Source: Amphiduros pacificus (taxonomy: Eukaryota > Annelida > Polychaeta > Phyllodocida > Hesionidae). Taken from it: a stretch of DNA of 64,000 nucleotides. Every line of letters starts with the position of its first letter. Within the stretch, counting starts at the first letter, position 1. This document shows positions 10,641 to 21,839 of the stretch, one piece after another. The stretch covers positions 12,667,532 through 12,731,531 of the forward strand of contig OX439008.1 of assembly GCA_949316495.1 (NCBI GenBank), written 5' to 3'. The notes under the pieces were generated by a model. That model was given only the letters and a program-made list of their open reading frames with translations, had not been told where the DNA came from and did no database searches. A program made the position numbers and the translations under genes.

Positions 10641-12549
10641 ATGCAGAGTGTATTACGTGCTTTGGTTAGTTCAATCTTGGAATAATTATGACATTATTAC
10701 TCCAAGGTTCAATAAAGTTTGCAGTCTGTGGCAAAGTGACTTTCTGTTCCAACGCTGGCCCTGCAAGTTAGGGTATGGTTCAGCTGATGGTTAAAACAAA
10801 TACATCAAAACGATGGTTTACACCAAAGCATAGAAAACCGAATTAGCTTCCAGTCTCTCGCGGCGTGTGCACTTGGCAGTAATTTGAGAGAACGCATTTG
10901 GTCCTCCTTGTGTCATTTTGGCTGAGCTGGTTGGGGCAATTTGGCCATTTCAGTATCAGTTGAGAATTCAGGTCATGTTTCCAATTATAGTGTGCCAGTC
11001 AGGACAGCGTCATCACTCTGTCACCCCACTGAGAGAGGGGTAATACCCCAACTTGCAGACACCCTGAGACACACTCACACTGTCCCAGCCAATGGCTGAG
11101 TGTCCTGCCTGGGTAGTAACCCTAGGCAACCAGGGATGCTGCCCTTGTAAGACACACTAACGCATGCGCACTGAAAACAACTTGTTGCTGGAATTAAGGG
11201 ATCTTATCCATTCTGACCCAATTATCCCTTGTTTTACAAACATGTTGGCCTAGATTATGATCTTGACACAATCTGGGCATTCACCACAAGTATATCTATA
11301 AATAACAAATTCAAAGTCTTCGTTAAATAGCCATGACAAGCACTTCCTTGTGCAGGGAGGGCAGGGATTGACCCCTAAAATGATGGAGGGATCAAGATTC
11401 TAAATTATGGAGGGTAAAATGTATCAGATAGCTTAGACCTTTGAAATATTACTTTCAATAACACATTTGAGGCTAGTGGTAACCATCTTTTTGTCCAATG
11501 TTTTTGAAGAGAGCGGGAAGAGAGGGGTTTGTGAGACCAAGTTAGGGGAGATTCGAGTCAATCTGTGACCAACGTTGTCACAAGTTGTGCAATATAACTT
11601 CTTTTTTTTCAATCCCCCACTCATAAAATTTGGTATCCCTATAGAAAAGACTACAGATGGTGTATTTAGTACGACATATGCAAATTTCTTAGCATTCTTC
11701 CCCTCACAAAGGGCTTATAACTTAAAGTGTGAATTTTAGTGAAATTCTTTGCAAAACCTTGAGAGGGAATTCCCTTCTTAAAGCCCACTTAGAATGGGTT
11801 ATATGACTAATAATTAATACATCAGGTCAATAACATGTCCAGATACTCTCAAAAACAAAGTTTGTGAAGATATCTTTTTGAAGAGAGCGGGAAGAGAGAC
11901 TTTTGTAAATATTTTTGGATTTTTTGTATAAAATTTGCTTCTTCACATTAAGACTACAAGGTACTTTTCTAATTAAAAGTGCACACAAAATATATTAATT
12001 TTGTATATTATGAATTGTACATTTAGTTGTGATTGTAAAGAACTTGACATATTGTGGTTTACTTAAATAGTATTTTCTTGAGTGAAGTTTCTGTGAGAGC
12101 AGGTTTTGAACAAAAGTGGTGTCCCTCTGAGGTGGGTGAGGCCAGGGTCCAGATAAGCCGTGTAATAGAATATAGAGGAGCAGGGAATGAATGGGCAGCT
12201 GATGCTATAATTGGAACATGATGTATTCCCAGGTTGTATGCCCAACTGTATCTTCCTATTCACCCCTTAGAGATTCCAAACCACTAACCTCAGAAGGTTT
12301 GAAAAATACCCCACAGAGAACAGAGTGAGCAGCTGACCACATCACAAGGATGACTCCTGATTAGAGATAACTTGTGTCAGATTTAATTTAAAAACATGAT
12401 TTTATGAAATGATAATCTATTATTATGATCATTTGCACTGTACTTATTTTAAACGAACACATTTTTTTATGTGGTAGATATATCTGATAAACAACATTAA
12501 GAAATAAAAATGTCAGTTAATATGACGGAAATTCTTTTTTTTAACATAA
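10641..12549. other. Non-coding stretch, with a GC-richer part and a 24-bp repeated string
   Basis: 10840-11240 is GC-richer, with CGCATGCGCA near 11162, but no exon follows. A near-identical string around GAAGAGAGCGGGAAGAGAG occurs at about 11504 and again at about 11876. No gene was recognised. Confidence 0.45.
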
Positions 12550-13860
12550 CATGAATGTAGCTTAACAGTTCCATTGAGAGTTACATCATTGCCTCCATAA
12601 GCCATAGGCACGCAATGTAACTGCTGACTCACTTGGCTTTGGCAACTTGCCATTGTGTGCTTTTTGTAACTCTCCATAAGTTTTGACTGGCAAAATAGTC
12701 ACATCTGCTCCTGTGTCGACCTTAAGGTCTATAATCCACAATGAAAAACTGGGACAGACTTATGTTTTTTTGGCTTAAGTGTGTTCAAAGTAATGTTATT
12801 TGTTAATTTAGCACAGAAAAAGTAAACTTTACCAGCTAGTCTTAATTTGTTATTATTAGTCTCGACTCAGTTTTTGCAGGTGGCGACTTATATCACCTAT
12901 CTGGGCTTTGCCGATGGGTGATTGGAGAACACTACTTATCAATTGAAGAAAGTTGCATAATATCCAGTCTGAATTCAGTTAGAGTTAGAGTTTATATACT
13001 GTGCTAGCAGGATATTGCATAATTATGACATTATATTAACATTTTAACAACATATGACAGAGAAGACCACCTGCCTCTGTTATCGTTTGGTTTGTCCGCC
13101 ATGTGTGCTGAATGGGAAATACCCCCCACTGGCGTCATAGCCTCACTCTCATCCTGGAATCCCCCAGAGCCGAAGGCAGTTACGAAAATATACGAGACCA
13201 CCCGAAGTTCTCTCCAGCTGCTTCAAACTGATTGTGGATTATAGACCTTAAGTTTGACTTTAGAACCTTCCAGCTCAGCCACGACATACCATGATGCATC
13301 TCCATTACTCTGCACTTCACCAACAAACAGTGCATCAAAAAAATCATCACTGCTCCACAGGTCATCCTGGGTAGAGACCTCATGTGTTGCCTTCACTCTT
13401 GTTCTACAACAATTGGCAAAATGATTTGTTTTTCTGGCACTTGTGGCATGTTTGACCCCAAGCTGGGCACTTCCTTGGCTCATGATTTGTGCCACATTGT
13501 CGGCATGGTCGACCTGACTATTTCTTGGTCTCCTGAGTGGTGACACTGGCAGATTTTCCATATTTGTATGATTTCCTGACTTCATTCACTTCTTTCCCAT
13601 CTTTGAATTCACTTTTCATATTCGTATTTTGTATTTCCCTTTGGGCCGTCTCTACAGCTTTGCAAAGGTCCACAGTTTTTTGTAGATCTAACTCAATCTC
13701 TCTGAGTAGTCTCTCTTTCAAGCCCTTTTGTCTGATGGTAAATATAATTTTGTCTCTGGTAAGATTGTCACATTCCAGAAACTTACATGATTTTGCCAGT
13801 ACTTTCAGCTTGTAGAAGAAATCTTCAAATCTCATCTCTTCTAACCATTTGGCTTACCAA
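12550..13860 (-). mobile_element. Fossil Ty3/gypsy-like gag-protease fragment
   Basis: Read on the minus strand, the right part (about 13860-13260) resembles Ty3-type Gag with a CCHC-like zinc-knuckle region. The left part (about 12720-12550) shows a retropepsin-type D-T-G-A active-site motif. No LTRs, reverse transcriptase or integrase were found nearby, so this is an isolated, broken remnant with several disruptions, one of them a 522-bp DNA transposon at 12726-13247. It is unrelated in detail to the fuller element at 22674-30196 and looks older. Confidence 0.75.
12726..13247. mobile_element. TTAA-flanked MITE inside the gag-protease fossil (piggyBac- or Kolobok-like ends)
   Basis: 522 bp with a 17-bp terminal inverted repeat: GGTCTATAATCCACAAT at 12726-12742 and its reverse complement at 13231-13247. 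TTAA lies immediately outside both ends (12722-12725 and 13248-13251), the target duplication of piggyBac and Kolobok transposons. It has no transposase, so it is non-autonomous. It sits within retrotransposon coding sequence and so is younger than the fossil. Confidence 0.88.
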
Positions 13861-14385
13861 AATTGGTACTGGCAAACACCTCTCTCTTATTTTAGAATTT
13901 AAAATTTCTTTTTTGTGAAGTTCATAAATTGAGAATTATCTTAATTACATTTTCCTATTCTGGTAAAATTGAGTTTTTTAAGATGTGTTTTCTACATCCC
14001 TTCTAAAGTTTAGGTTTGAGGAGACATGGGTATTAGAATTATACTATTTTTGGCTGTACTAATATATACAGACATCATGTTTACACACGAAATATTGTTA
14101 CAATTTATACCAGGGTGGCCCCTGTGATAGCGGCAATAACCATTAGCCTTAACGGGGGTCTCCCTGGCCATAATATGACATTATTGGCTGTACTAATATG
14201 TCAATCTTACAGAGTACATTATTTTATGTAAAAACATATGGCCAAATAAAATGAATTTGAGTTTGAGTTTGGGTTTGAGTCTTCCCAACAAATTCTGTCT
14301 CAGATTTTGCCATCCTGGTTTTGAGCATAACGTCTGAATAATGGATCATGCATACATGTATCTGAGGGTACCTTGTAAAGTAACT

Positions 14386-14890
14386 GTAATAATAATAATA
14401 ATAATAATAATATTAATAATAATAATAATAATAATGATGATAATAAAATTTGTATAGCGTTGATACCAGACAAGTCTGTTCATAGCGCTGTGTTCAGGAC
14501 GTGCATCCTGAAGAGATGAGTTTTCAGTCTATTCTTGAATGAGGAGACTGAAGTACTTGTCCTAATTTCAGTAGGTAAGGAATTCCAAAGTCTATGGCCG
14601 ACAGATGAAAAGGCCCTGTCACCCACTGTCCTTAGCCTGGCATTAGGTACTTGTATATGGGTGCCATCGTTGGATCTTAGACAGCGTTCCCCTTGTTTGA
14701 TTAGGAGTAGATCACGTAAGTAAGGCGGAGCCTTACCATATAGGGCCTTCCAGGTTAAGAGAAGGATTTTAAAATCTATTCTCGCATGCACAGGGAGCGA
14801 GTGCAGTTCCCGTAGTTTTCCTGAAATGTGATCGAATTTCCTAATTTTTCCTACAACACATGCTGCAGAGTTTTGGAGGTATTGTACCTG
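14386..14890 (-). mobile_element. 5'-truncated CR1/L2-like LINE, 3' end of ORF2 plus AAT tail
   Basis: The minus strand encodes the characteristic C-terminal tail of CR1/L2-group reverse transcriptases: a HARIDFKILLLTWKALYGKA block, then PPYLRDLL, LRSNDG, GDRAFS and LWNSLP, ending near 14480. A short 3' UTR and a (TTA)n microsatellite tail follow. CTGTAATAAT occurs at both ends (about 14388 and 14888) and may be the target duplication, although the left copy merges with the tail. Related copies are at 637-703, 22606-22673 with 30197-30345, 38262-38735 and 61003-62050. Confidence 0.85.
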
Positions 14891-15036
14891 TAATAATATA
14901 CTGCTCCCACCTGATCTATACTTATATGGTGAGCACCGCCTGGTGTATGTATTCTATAGCATAAAATGAAATAGTCATCCATTATTGAAGCCACACCAGT
15001 GTATTTGCCCCATTATATGACATGGAAACTTAATAA

Positions 15037-15113
15037 AATGCATTAGTTACAAGCTGCCAACCAGAAAGGTGTGCATATTGGCTCTTTTTGCATCATATAG
15101 TGGTGGACCCCTG
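15037..15113 (-). mobile_element. CAGGGG-ended transposon, terminal fragment
   Basis: A 77-bp piece matching one end of the family (AGAGCCAATATGCAC in reverse, then TAGTGGTGGACCCCTG). The remainder of the element is absent. Confidence 0.75.
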
Positions 15114-15600
15114 CAGTTTATAGTGTGTTTGGTTTCCACACTGATGTCGCGACACTGTGTCATGACCAGTTGTGGTGGTTAAATTTGCCAATAGGTGGCT
15201 GCAGTACTGCAGAAAATGGTGACCTGTAGCAACCTATGTCAAAGTTCTGAGCTCAAATAAAATCAGAATATGAAGATTTCATATTTGTCTTCTGCATAAA
15301 GTTACTATATTTTATATCTTCTATGTTGTCAAAAACATATTCAATTCTTTATGTTCTGACATGCATATTGCTCAAATATTACCCCAATATGAAGATTTTA
15401 TATTAAATTTTGTTAACTGTATAAAGTCATTAATATTCATATTTTCACTGTTTGCAAAACAAAATAAATAAATAAAAAATAAATAAATAAAAAATGATAA
15501 AAATTATTATATTCTTCTGATTTACTACTCAGAATACATCTACAAATGATATGTGATCGAATGTCAACCTTCTTAGGCTATTTTGATCAAATATTGCCAG

Positions 15601-15632
15601 TGACCTTGAAGTGACCTTTCAATGACCTTGAA
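15601..15632 (+). promoter_or_regulatory. Cluster of three TGACCTT(GA) nuclear-receptor-type half-sites
   Basis: TGACCTTGA, TGACCTTTC and TGACCTTGA occur within 32 bp. The reverse complement TCAAGGTCA is the extended half-site bound by monomeric receptors such as ERR and FTZ-F1/SF-1. The nearest gene start is about 3.9 kb away, so function is speculative. Degenerate tandem duplication of a 10-11-bp word is an alternative explanation. Confidence 0.3.
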
Positions 15633-16734
15633 AATAGAAAGCCTATTTCCACGAAATTATCTACATGTTTTATTATCCTATCATCTACATCTTTCAAATA
15701 CGAGCTCGTAGAGTCCTTATTCATCAAAATCTGTTCATAATTAACAATTTGAGAGCAATTTATAGTTTTGTGGTCAATCTATAAGGGAAAACAGAGGAAA
15801 ATACTATAATTTGGTAGGGTTACAAAAGTGACAAATTGACGGACTTTAATTTGACCTCACATTTATTTTTGAGAGATTAGATAAATTAAATATTAATCTA
15901 ATTTCAGAAAATAATCAGCAATAAGTTGCTCTTATAATAATACCTAAAAAAGAAGAAATATTTTCCCTGAAAAATATGAGAAAATTAGTCATGAATAGAA
16001 ATGATTAAAAAAAATAAAATAAAAAATATATTGAATGTTGAGTCAATTGGGTTATAACATTTTGATAATTTTTGAAAAAATGGCATTCTATGTGGTTGAT
16101 TTGGTGGATGGAAGTCGAACACAGCCAATATTAAATGTCACTGAAAGTGCTCTGCAGGGTGCTTTCTGGACGTCCGCTATAAACCCGTTACATGCGCAAT
16201 GTCACTCATTCTCGCTGATGTGACCTTCTCACTAGTAAATCACGCAAATAGTCATCTTTATCACTTTATCAAGTTATTTTATAAATATTCAGTAATTTCA
16301 CACAGCAGCCTAAGTTAATTTTATAGACTAAAATATTCCAAAAATATGTTTGTCTAAGATCACATCAATAGTAATGCAAATAGGTCAAATGAAATAGATA
16401 TCTACAACTCATATCTCATTTAAATCTAACCATTGTTTAGTTGATTCTCTGTAGGGAGGTATATGCCATATAATGTCCAGACACATTTTATATATTTAAC
16501 TCAAACTCATAAAACAGAAAATTGTCATTAGCCAAAGAAAGTCAGTTACTGGAATTGTGCATATTTTTCTGAAGTCATATGGAAAGTAGTCTGGTAGGAT
16601 GTTAGTTTCATAGAGAGTTAATGTATTGATATGTACCCAATGACTTCACTCACAACAGAAATAAAGATGGCCGAATGATGGTTGAGAATATGCTTGATTT
16701 CTCTTAAGGGAAGTACACATCATGGTTTCCATTT

Positions 16735-16905
16735 TGATTTAAAGTTTAAAGTGGGTAACAGTTCAGGTAGATGTTTTTCATTTGAGTGAGTAAAAAAATG
16801 CTTTGGTAGGGGTGGCAGGGATTTGGGAAGGGTAGGCTATTTTATTTGGCCACATGTCAAAAAATACAGTGCAAATGCTCATGATTGTATATTACCAATA
16901 CTACA
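16735..16905 (+). repeat. Diverged segment repeated at 20180-20345
   Basis: Shared words in the same order: 'CATTTGAGTGAG', a G-rich block (GGGTGGCAGGG / GGGTGACGGG), 'TTTTATTTGGCC', 'CATGTCAAA' and 'GCTCATGATTGTAT'. The two copies bracket the second DUF229 gene in the same orientation. Confidence 0.65.
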
Positions 16906-17401
16906 TAAGCGATATAAGCGATATTAATTGTTAGAGAATAAAAAAATTGTAATACAACTTTGAGATCTTGAAATAAGTTGAAAACTATGCATTTTCCCCT
17001 TTTTGAAGATAAACTATATTGTGTATAAGAATGTGAAACATTAAAAAGATCAAGCAAAATTTTGATCAATCAGATAAGTCTCAAATTTCATATAGTTTGC
17101 AGAAAAGCATATTTCTGTTTAAATGCAAAATCTGCAGGCTACAACACTCACATTTTAACAGCTGCCATGAAAATAACCTTCCTTTGACTGGTAATGATGT
17201 CATATTACTACTCACAAAATGAAGGACAAGTTCAGGCCTTTTGGGATGTTTTTATTGTGATCATGATTTCAGGTCACATACAAGCAACCAACATGTTTCA
17301 AAATATCAGTTTTAATTGTTGCATAAACCCGATAAACTGCTACAGCAAGGACATATTGTCACTACATTTTGAGTGATTGGGCCAACTTCACATTGACATA
17401 C

Positions 17402-17407
17402 TTTATT
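17402..17407 (-). terminator. Candidate poly(A) signal for DUF229 copy 2
   Basis: AATAAA on the minus strand, about 120 bp beyond the stop codon of the gene ending at 17529. Position and motif fit, but cleavage cannot be shown. No equivalent was found at the same place beside copy 1. Confidence 0.45.
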
Positions 17408-17528
17408 TGGTCTATATTTGTGATGCAATAAAAGACACATGCAGAACAAAATATCATTAAAACAAGGTGAATTACATTGGTTTTACAAAGCTTTCAAACA
17501 TTATTTCTATACATTAGAGAGAATGTCT

Positions 17529-19499
17529 TTATCGATTCTGACAGTGGCAGAACTTTTTATGTTTGTGTTGATTTATACAGTGAGACTGTTCTCCATATGC
17601 ATTTACTCTGCTAATGTCCCCAACAATTTGGAATTTGTTATCACTGGAGTAATATCTCACTGTGGCCTCAAAGAGGGCACCACCTGGGTTAGTGGTGAAG
17701 GTCAGCCCGTAATCCAGCGGGGCCTGACTACGCTTCCCATAAAACACAGTTCTGTTGATCACATCATTGACACTGCGATCAAAGTGCAGCACTTTTTCAT
17801 CTGCCTCCACCTTGAGTGCCTCTGTGACCATGGCCAGATGGAGGTGGCTGCAGAGTCCCTTGTATGATGCCAATTCCTGGTTTATGGTGTGGATGACATA
17901 GTGGGAAGCTTGCAGGACCATGGTACTGTCTCTCCTCACCGGGGTCTCTTGGTGGCATGTGCACCAGTGTGGCAAGATGGCCGCTGAATCACATGTTCTT
18001 TCTTGTGGAATGGGAGAAAAAAGGCTTATGCCTCGTTGTGAAATACTTGCTTCTTTTGACTTTCCATCAAATTCAAGTAAATCCACTAATGTCTCATAAA
18101 TATCAAAAGGAGTTGTAAGTCTGTTTTCATTTATTCTTAAATTCTTTTCAATGTGTGGATATTTTTCATTAAACCATTTAGGAAATGCTAGGTACATAAA
18201 TGGAAGTCTCTCTTCCAGTTTTCCTATCAGAAATTGTCTTATAGCTCCATATCGCATCCCATGATCACTAAAGAACACTAAAACAGTGTTTTCAAAGAAT
18301 CCTTCATCATGTAATTTATCTAATAATTGAAAATATGGCTCATCTGCAGCACCAACTTGGTTCATGTTTTCATGTGTCAATCTGGTTAAGAAGGCGAATG
18401 CATAGAAAGGTTTGTGTTTAAACTTCCTCATAAAGTCATGTACATAATCCAGTACAACTTCAGCTTCTAATTTTGGACCCACACAATGATGATCATTTTT
18501 CCAAATGGCCCCATGGTCTTCCAGAGCAAGGCTAAATGGCCTGAAATAATAATCTGCAGGAGGCTGGTAGAATCCTTCTTTCAAGTAATTGAAAGCAGAA
18601 ATTTTTGGAGCATCTTCAGCATAGAGAGTTCTGTATCCTTGATTTGAGAAATTTTTCCAAATAAAATTGTAATCATCAAAAGGTTTCCTGATATTTTCTT
18701 GCCATGGTAATTCCTCCACAAACTTTCCAGAAAACAGAGGGACAATATTAACAAAGGTGTTGTCTGCTACCTTGTTGTAGCCTTTCAATTCTATGGTACT
18801 AAGTTTGTTTAAAAGGAATCTTTTAGTTTTAGGCATTTGCCGAATAAAGTTCAGTCTTGAGACAGAATCAATTCCAAGGATTAGAAGATTTAATTTCTCT
18901 TTTGGATGGTGGGTTTCAAGATATATCTGGTGTTGTTTTTTACATCTGCTCTCTACTTGTGGTTTTTCAGGTACAAAAGTGTGAAAGTTTATATATATGA
19001 GATCAGTCTGTTTACTGTAACAAGCCACTCTGATAAACTCAGAGATAATGCTAATGTCTTCCTTGAACCAAATTGGTTTACTATCATATTTATGCAAATT
19101 GTCAGAATTCTCAACAGGTCGATATATGCTTTGATACATGCAATTTTCTAGATCATTCTTATAGAATAATTCTAAAGCCGTCCTGTTTATTCTCAGAAAG
19201 AGGTCGTCCGTGTAGGTCAAAGCTGGTGTTGCATTACATGATATTGATTCTCCTTTCAATATGAGATTTTTAATTGTGTTATCAAATGGGTCAAAGTCAG
19301 GAATCATGCATTTTGGAGTATTGACAACATACTGCTTCAGAGGGCGCTCTTTCTTGGCATATAATACAGGATCAAACTGATGTAATCTCATTAAGATAGT
19401 GCTCAACACAACAACTGTGGCAATTACAATCACTAGCAGACGTCTATTCCAAGCTGGCTGAGGCCACATCATCCAGGATCTGGAAGCAAAAAAAGACAT
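17529..19499 (-). CDS. DUF229-family type II membrane protein, paralogue 2
   Basis: A 656-aa uninterrupted frame with the same layout as the gene at 4654-6633. It has a hydrophobic anchor near residues 20-40, the GIDSVSR nucleophile block, AEDAP, the SDHG metal motif and a Cys/His-rich C-terminus (CINQHKHKKFCHC). By hand alignment about 94% of residues after position 75 agree, but only about two thirds of the first 75, so the tail and anchor have diverged far more than the catalytic part. The minus strand again reads TTTTTTGCTTCCAG after the first ATG, so the true start may lie a few codons downstream, following a 5'-UTR intron. Both copies keep all catalytic motifs, which suggests both are functional. 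The substrate is unknown. Confidence 0.9.
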   Translation of the reverse strand: MSFFASRSWMMWPQPAWNRRLLVIVIATVVVLSTILMRLHQFDPVLYAKKERPLKQYVVNTPKCMIPDFDPFDNTIKNLILKGESISCNATPALTYTDDLFLRINRTALELFYKNDLENCMYQSIYRPVENSDNLHKYDSKPIWFKEDISIISEFIRVACYSKQTDLIYINFHTFVPEKPQVESRCKKQHQIYLETHHPKEKLNLLILGIDSVSRLNFIRQMPKTKRFLLNKLSTIELKGYNKVADNTFVNIVPLFSGKFVEELPWQENIRKPFDDYNFIWKNFSNQGYRTLYAEDAPKISAFNYLKEGFYQPPADYYFRPFSLALEDHGAIWKNDHHCVGPKLEAEVVLDYVHDFMRKFKHKPFYAFAFLTRLTHENMNQVGAADEPYFQLLDKLHDEGFFENTVLVFFSDHGMRYGAIRQFLIGKLEERLPFMYLAFPKWFNEKYPHIEKNLRINENRLTTPFDIYETLVDLLEFDGKSKEASISQRGISLFSPIPQERTCDSAAILPHWCTCHQETPVRRDSTMVLQASHYVIHTINQELASYKGLCSHLHLAMVTEALKVEADEKVLHFDRSVNDVINRTVFYGKRSQAPLDYGLTFTTNPGGALFEATVRYYSSDNKFQIVGDISRVNAYGEQSHCINQHKHKKFCHCQNR

Positions 19500-19990
19500 T
19501 TTATAAGAGTTAAGTAAATTATTTTTTTCTGGAATTTGTTCAAATAAGCCATCAGCGATGAAGGATCCTCAACCCTGGGGGTAGATAAAGTGTTTTCTAA
19601 GATGTTCTCCTCTAACCTTGTGATTTAATGTCAAAGTCATTCATGAGTTCTTCATCAGAAGTGTTAACATGGTAAATATCATTATTTTTTACATAGTACT
19701 GATAAGATATAGTATCTTCATATTTATGACACAGACATGTCTACAAATGTCAACCCATTCATCCACCTAAAAAAATCAAAGTCTGTTGAAGGGCAGTAGA
19801 ATAAATATGCAACAAGGTCCTTTATAGAAATTAAATTAAGGTGTTGTTGACAACCAAGACAATCATATTCATAACAGAGAACTAAAGAAATGACTTATTG
19901 AATGAATGTCCTCGAGACTAGTTGCCAATTCCCTTTACATTAAATATTATAACATGTGTACAACAATATCATATTCAACATATTATGTAA
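19500..19990 (-). repeat. Upstream flank shared with DUF229 copy 1
   Basis: It contains the same non-coding blocks as 6634-6920, separated by about 200 bp of extra sequence. It marks the 5' extent of the segmental duplication. Confidence 0.65.
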
Positions 19991-20179
19991 TATTTGAATT
20001 GTGTTGGTAAGATTATTTAAATATCATATTGATTTTATAAATCATATATCTAGTCAAAACGTTTGTTTTTACCAATTTTAGGCACTGAATAACCTTTGTG
20101 GTTGATGTGCCTCTAAGCAACCATTCATTCATTAATATTAAACCATTCATTAATATTTGAAAAAATGTTTCCATTTTTA

Positions 20180-20345
20180 GCTAAAATTGTTAAACTTTAA
20201 AGCTAGGGAAGATGTTTATCATTTGAGTGAGCAAACAAAGGTCCTTAGGTTGGGGGTGACGGGGGTTGAGGAAAGGTAAGCCAAACTATTCTTTTATTTG
20301 GCCTCATGTCAAACAAATACAATGCAAAAGCTCATGATTGTATAA
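20180..20345 (+). repeat. Diverged segment repeated from 16735-16905
   Basis: Same order of words as the partner segment on the other side of DUF229 copy 2. Both lie in the plus orientation. Confidence 0.6.
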
Positions 20346-20562
20346 TACCTGAGAGTGATATTTAATAATAATAATAATAATAATTATCAATAATATGAAT
20401 AGGAATGATAGAGTCATTAATTAACTCATACGCAGCATCCGCTGCACCAATCAGCTTGATCTTGGGCTCATTTGAAAGAAAAAGTTGAGATATTAAGAAA
20501 GGCGGAAGGGACATAGGTCTAACAAAGATGTAAAAAATTACACCCTCATTAGTAGTTCCAAA

Positions 20563-21261
20563 TTGATTGATATGGTCAACTTCCTCATTGACAACATCTA
20601 TGTAACATTTGGAAACACCATTCACCAGCAAATCATTGGAATTCCAATGGGCATATCTTGTGCTCCTCTGCTGGCTAATTTGTTCCTCATGTCACATGAA
20701 TACAAGTTCGTGGAGAAGTTGGAAAAGAATAACATTCATAAAGCTAAATCTTTTAATTATACTTTTCGGTTCATAGATGACCTTGTAAGCTTTAACAACA
20801 AAGACTTCAGTGAGGGCGTGTCCAATATTTACCCTAAAGAACTCAGCATCAAACAGGAAAACACTCACAGTGATAGGGCTTCCTACCTTGATCTTTACAC
20901 TGAGATCAACAACAAACAATTTCACACTAAACTCTATGACAAACGAGACAGCTTTAAGTTTGATATTGTGAACTATCCCTTTGTGAAGGATTCAAACATT
21001 CCAGAAAAGCCTGCCTATGGAGTTCATGCCTCTAGACTCATCAGCATTGCTCGCGCATGTGACTCATTCAAAGACTTTAAGGATAGACATGAATTTCTGT
21101 GTTTGAAGCTGATGAGACAGGGCTTTCATTATAAATCATTAGTGAAACAGCTACACAAAACTAAGCATAAACACAGAGATCTCTTTGCTAAATACCAGTC
21201 AGTCATTGAAGTTCCTTTGCCCATCAACATCTCAAATCAACGGCATGTTACATTACGCTGA
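20563..21261 (+). pseudogene. 5'-truncated retroelement reverse transcriptase (possibly Penelope-like)
   Basis: A 232-aa frame with RT palm motifs: GIPMGISCAPLLANLF at 26-41 and FRFIDD at 68-73, where F-I-D-D occupies the catalytic Y-x-D-D position. A SYLDL-type block and KLYDKRD follow. I recall this motif set from a metazoan RT family often annotated only as 'reverse transcriptase domain', possibly Penelope-like, but I am not certain of the clade. The N-terminal RT motifs and any endonuclease are missing, so this is the 3' part of a truncated copy. The displayed first codon is a TTG, not a real start. Confidence 0.65.
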
Positions 21262-21704
21262 TACTCATCTCACTGTATTCCTTCATTTTCATCCCTTCAT
21301 TTTATCACTAGTGGAATCCTGCTTAAGATCGCGAGGGGGCGTAGTTTCCTACTATGAAGGTGTACGAGTAATGTTCCAGCATGCATGCCATTGATCTGTG
21401 TTTTCAGATCATGTGTTGGTACATGAAGCCTACACCCTGCTAGTTATAATCATCTGTTCGGTTCATTTTCATACAGTTTTATTTACTTCCATTGCATGCT
21501 TATACATTCTCATGTTATCATACTAGTCTTGTTAAATTTGTTTCTGTTAGTCATTCCAGTTGTTAAACATAGCATAGCATACATTCTTTTTATTATTAGT
21601 CAAAATAACCAAAAACTGGTATTTCAAGCAGAACAGAGGGAGGAGCTTACATAAAGGTAACACCACTATTCTACATGTTCATATTAGCATAATTTATGAT
21701 GTTA

Positions 21705-21835
21705 CCATGACGTCACTATGTTGACACTTCCATGTCTGATGTCACTATGTTGACACTTCCATGTCTGATGTCACTATGACAACACTTTCCCGTCTGACCT
21801 CACTATGTTGACACTTTCCTGTATGACGTCATCAT
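21705..21835 (+). repeat. 29-bp tandem repeat, about four units
   Basis: The unit is GTCACTATGTTGACACTT followed by CCATGTCTGAT. The last units are diverged. Each junction creates a TGACGTCA- or TGATGTCA-like word, so CRE-like sites here are by-products of the repeat. Confidence 0.8.
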
Positions 21836-21839
21836 TTTT

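Larger units (their letters stand above)
15114..17401. other. Non-coding stretch between LINE tail and DUF229 copy 2
   Basis: AT-rich and without a recognisable exon. It contains a cluster of TGACCTT half-sites (15601-15632) and a segment at 16735-16905 that recurs at 20180-20345. Confidence 0.5.
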
